Under the pieces are notes generated by a model, which made no database searches, was not told where the DNA came from, and was given only the letters and a program-made list of their open reading frames with translations. This document shows, in pieces, positions 61,905 through 64,000 of a stretch of 64,000 nt of DNA; the first letter of the stretch is position 1, and every line of letters starts with the position of its first letter. The position numbers were made by a program, and so were the translations under genes. Source of the DNA: Rosellinia necatrix (lineage: Eukaryota > Ascomycota > Sordariomycetes > Xylariales > Xylariaceae); NCBI GenBank assembly GCA_021209875.1, contig JAGYVD010000002.1, positions 1,860,001 to 1,924,000 of the forward strand. Reading direction: 5' to 3'.

Positions 61905-63933
61905 TCAATAAAGCCAAGCCCCTAAATAAACAATCTCTCGTTACTCGTGGTGTCGGGCACGGTCTATAAGATGGTGGTGGTGACTTACTTCGACGAAACC
62001 GACTTTCCTCAATGGTTGGGATTTTAAGAACCTCTCGGTGTATGGCATTGAGCGCTGCAGTCGCATCGTCTGCATTGACGACGAGCCTACCAAGTCACGG
62101 CCGTTAGCAAGCGGTCATATCATTGACCTCACGCAAACGAACAACCCCCTCCCCCTTCCCCGAGCGTACTTACGATATGCTGATCTCGCTTGCGCCCTGG
62201 CTGATGAGATGGATATTGATACTCGCGGCCGCCAACGCCGATAGCGTTTCGTCTGCATCGCTGTCAGTGAGTCCTGTCGTTTCAGAGGATGTGCACGAAC
62301 CCGTACTGGCCACTCCGATCTGGCTTCTCATCTTGTGACCGACAATGGTGACGATTGACATGTTCTTGGCGATGGAGACTTGGCCAAAACTCTTCAGATC
62401 CTCCTTGAGCCTTAGCACCGCGCTCGAATCGCCTGGTGAATGCACGGCAAGGCTGACATTTCTTTCGCTCGTCGCTATTAAATCAACCGCGATATTGTTC
62501 CTCTCGAGCCGCTCGAACACCTGAATCAGGAGACCCCCGGACTTCGTGTTTCTGTTGCAGATCACATTGACTAACAGTATATCGTCTTTGACCGTCACGG
62601 CAGTCGGTCTCCTGCGTTCAAATCGGCCAACTGAGAAATCATTCTTCAGTAGAACGCCAGGTGGTGGTATCACCTTCCTGGTTTGGCCAATCTCGAAGGT
62701 AGAGGATGTAGATTTTGGGTCAATCAACGTCCCTGCGTTATGGGGTTTGAAGACGTTTTTCAGACGAAGCAAAACGTTTGCTTCGCGAATTTGATCCATT
62801 GTCAAGGGGTGGATTACCTGCTTTATCGTCAGCAAACCACGCCGCTACCGAACATCCCCCCATGGGATCGTATAAACGTACCTCGCTGCCATAATATGTC
62901 AGTTCTGTCGCCTCGTCCGCTGTAACCGACGGTAGAAGCTGTGCTGAGGGGATTTTCCGTGGGTCGGCCGTGAAGATACCATCGACCTCCTTCCATATCT
63001 GCAGTTCGGTTGCCCCAACTGCCACGGCACACATAGCTGCGCACAAGTCTGAGTATCCTCGGCCAACGGTGCTGATGAGAGAGTTCGGCATTATGCCAAA
63101 AAACCCTACCCACTGTCAACCAATCGAAGTCCGAAAAGCATAGCTATAGAACCTACCCGTAACAATAGGGATCGCAGTTTCGCAATCCTTAATCCGGGTG
63201 GCTATCTCTTCGGCGATAACGTGATAGAATTGAGATCCCAACCTCTCCAGTTCGGCTGCCTGATCAGTGGCTGAGGCGCCAAACACCGCCGACACAACAT
63301 CATCTAGGATAACTGGTTGTGCAGGGATGCCCTAAATACCTGCTTAATATGGTATGGTTGAAGACGACAACACTTTCGCACAAGGGACTCACCTTTGTTA
63401 CTAAACATGCTGCAATAATGATGCATGACAGCTTCTCACCCAAAGAAATAACACGATCTTTGGAGCGCGGGGACAGCTCTCCCACTATCTGCAACAACTT
63501 CAGTGGCCTAGTAGTTGCACCCGATTCACTCGTGGCTCACCTGTGCGGCCAGCAAGAATGTTTTCAAAGCCTCGCATTCCTCTATGACGGTCGTCCTCGT
63601 CCCATCATACTCGTCGAACTCGGTCCGTTTTTCCGCTTCGAAAATAGAATCCAATACGGCGAGGTGGTTGTCTCTGATCAGGTAGATCAGCTCTACCATT
63701 TTCTCCTGCGCATCGACCCCTCGCTCGGAAAGCGCGATGCATTCCAACAGCAGGCTCGTCGTTCCCTTCGCCTTGAAAGTCCCAGATAATGCGGAACAGA
63801 CAATGACGAGCCTGTGGTTTTCTGCGTAGTCTGGAATGATGTTGCCACAGATGGTGTCCATCAGCTTTCCCAGGCTAGTGCCGCCATACTTCTGCACTAG
63901 CCAGGGCTTGTTGACACTTGCGGCGGCGACCAT
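61905..63933 (-). CDS. aspartokinase (aspartate 4-kinase, HOM3-like)
   Basis: Phosphorylates aspartate, the first step towards threonine, methionine and homoserine in fungi. Seven exons: 63933-63541, 63488-63393, 63331-63157, 63105-62882, 62817-62174, 62086-61989 and 61921-61905; all six introns (51-87 bp) obey GT-AG and stay in phase, giving 548 residues, close to the usual 520-540. ATG 63933 has an A at -3. Landmarks: KYGGTS at residues 15-20 (phosphate binding), SLGEKLSC, TGFFGIMP, STVGRGYSDLCAA, LQIWKEVDGIFTADPRK and YYGSEVIHPLT. Two ACT-type regulatory domains follow from about residue 370 to the end, including ISQGASEISIS, which is where threonine feedback usually acts. The last exon codes for only a few residues before TGA. 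Several core positions differ from standard HOM3 sequences (for example GRGYSD), so it may be a divergent ortholog or a second copy. Confidence 0.9.
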
Positions 63934-64000
63934 GTTTGGGGGGCGGTAATGAAGAATGACGAATATGTATAGGTTAAACCGACAAGTCAAGCTACGAGTA

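Overview
The window looks like nuclear DNA of a filamentous ascomycete (Pezizomycotina). Genes are split by short GT-AG introns (about 47-118 bp), the product families (GH3 glycosidase, TAP-like S33 hydrolase, DUF3176 membrane protein, fungal E2-like protein, SDR, aspartokinase) are typical of that group, and a 37-kb central block has been driven almost to pure A+T in the way repeat-induced point mutation (RIP) does. I recognise no tRNA, rRNA, CRISPR or bacterial feature.

Layout. (1) 1-21,970 is gene-bearing DNA of ordinary composition: a GH3 glycosidase running off the left edge (minus), a membrane-anchored S33 peptidase-like hydrolase (minus), a DUF3176 membrane protein (plus, four exons), a polyQ-leading single-pass membrane protein (plus, uncertain), a 434-residue protein of unknown function (plus), an E2-like protein with an unidentified C-terminal half (minus), and a broken helix-rich gene (minus) beside the AT block. 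Intergenic DNA is long and holds microsatellites and minisatellites. (2) 21,975-58,785 is a sharply bounded AT-rich block made of nested LTR retroelement relics. The clearest part is a Ty3/Gypsy-like element (32,746-45,352, target duplication TTTAA) into which a second copy (35,868-41,585, duplication AGAAC) and a solo LTR (42,296-42,551, duplication AAATT) were inserted. A separate LTR element lies at 50,266-56,815. A 195-bp LTR pair at 26,274 and 49,092 probably bounds an older element that contains the whole nest. Two solo LTRs of one family in opposite orientation (23,909-24,109 and 29,193-29,400) have perfect 5-bp duplications and show no RIP. (3) 58,790-64,000 returns to normal composition: a spliced fragment of unknown function, a four-exon SDR and a seven-exon aspartokinase, all minus.

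The most informative signal is in the LTR pairs. In all four pairs the LTR edge facing outward keeps its G and C while the edge facing the element interior has lost them, with the direction reversed between left and right LTR. Mutation was therefore strongest inside each element and faded towards its ends. The reverse transcriptase relics in three elements all carry Asn-Asn in place of the catalytic Asp-Asp. The genes in the flanks do not form an obvious single pathway; the SDR and aspartokinase are neighbours but nothing in the sequence shows that they act together.
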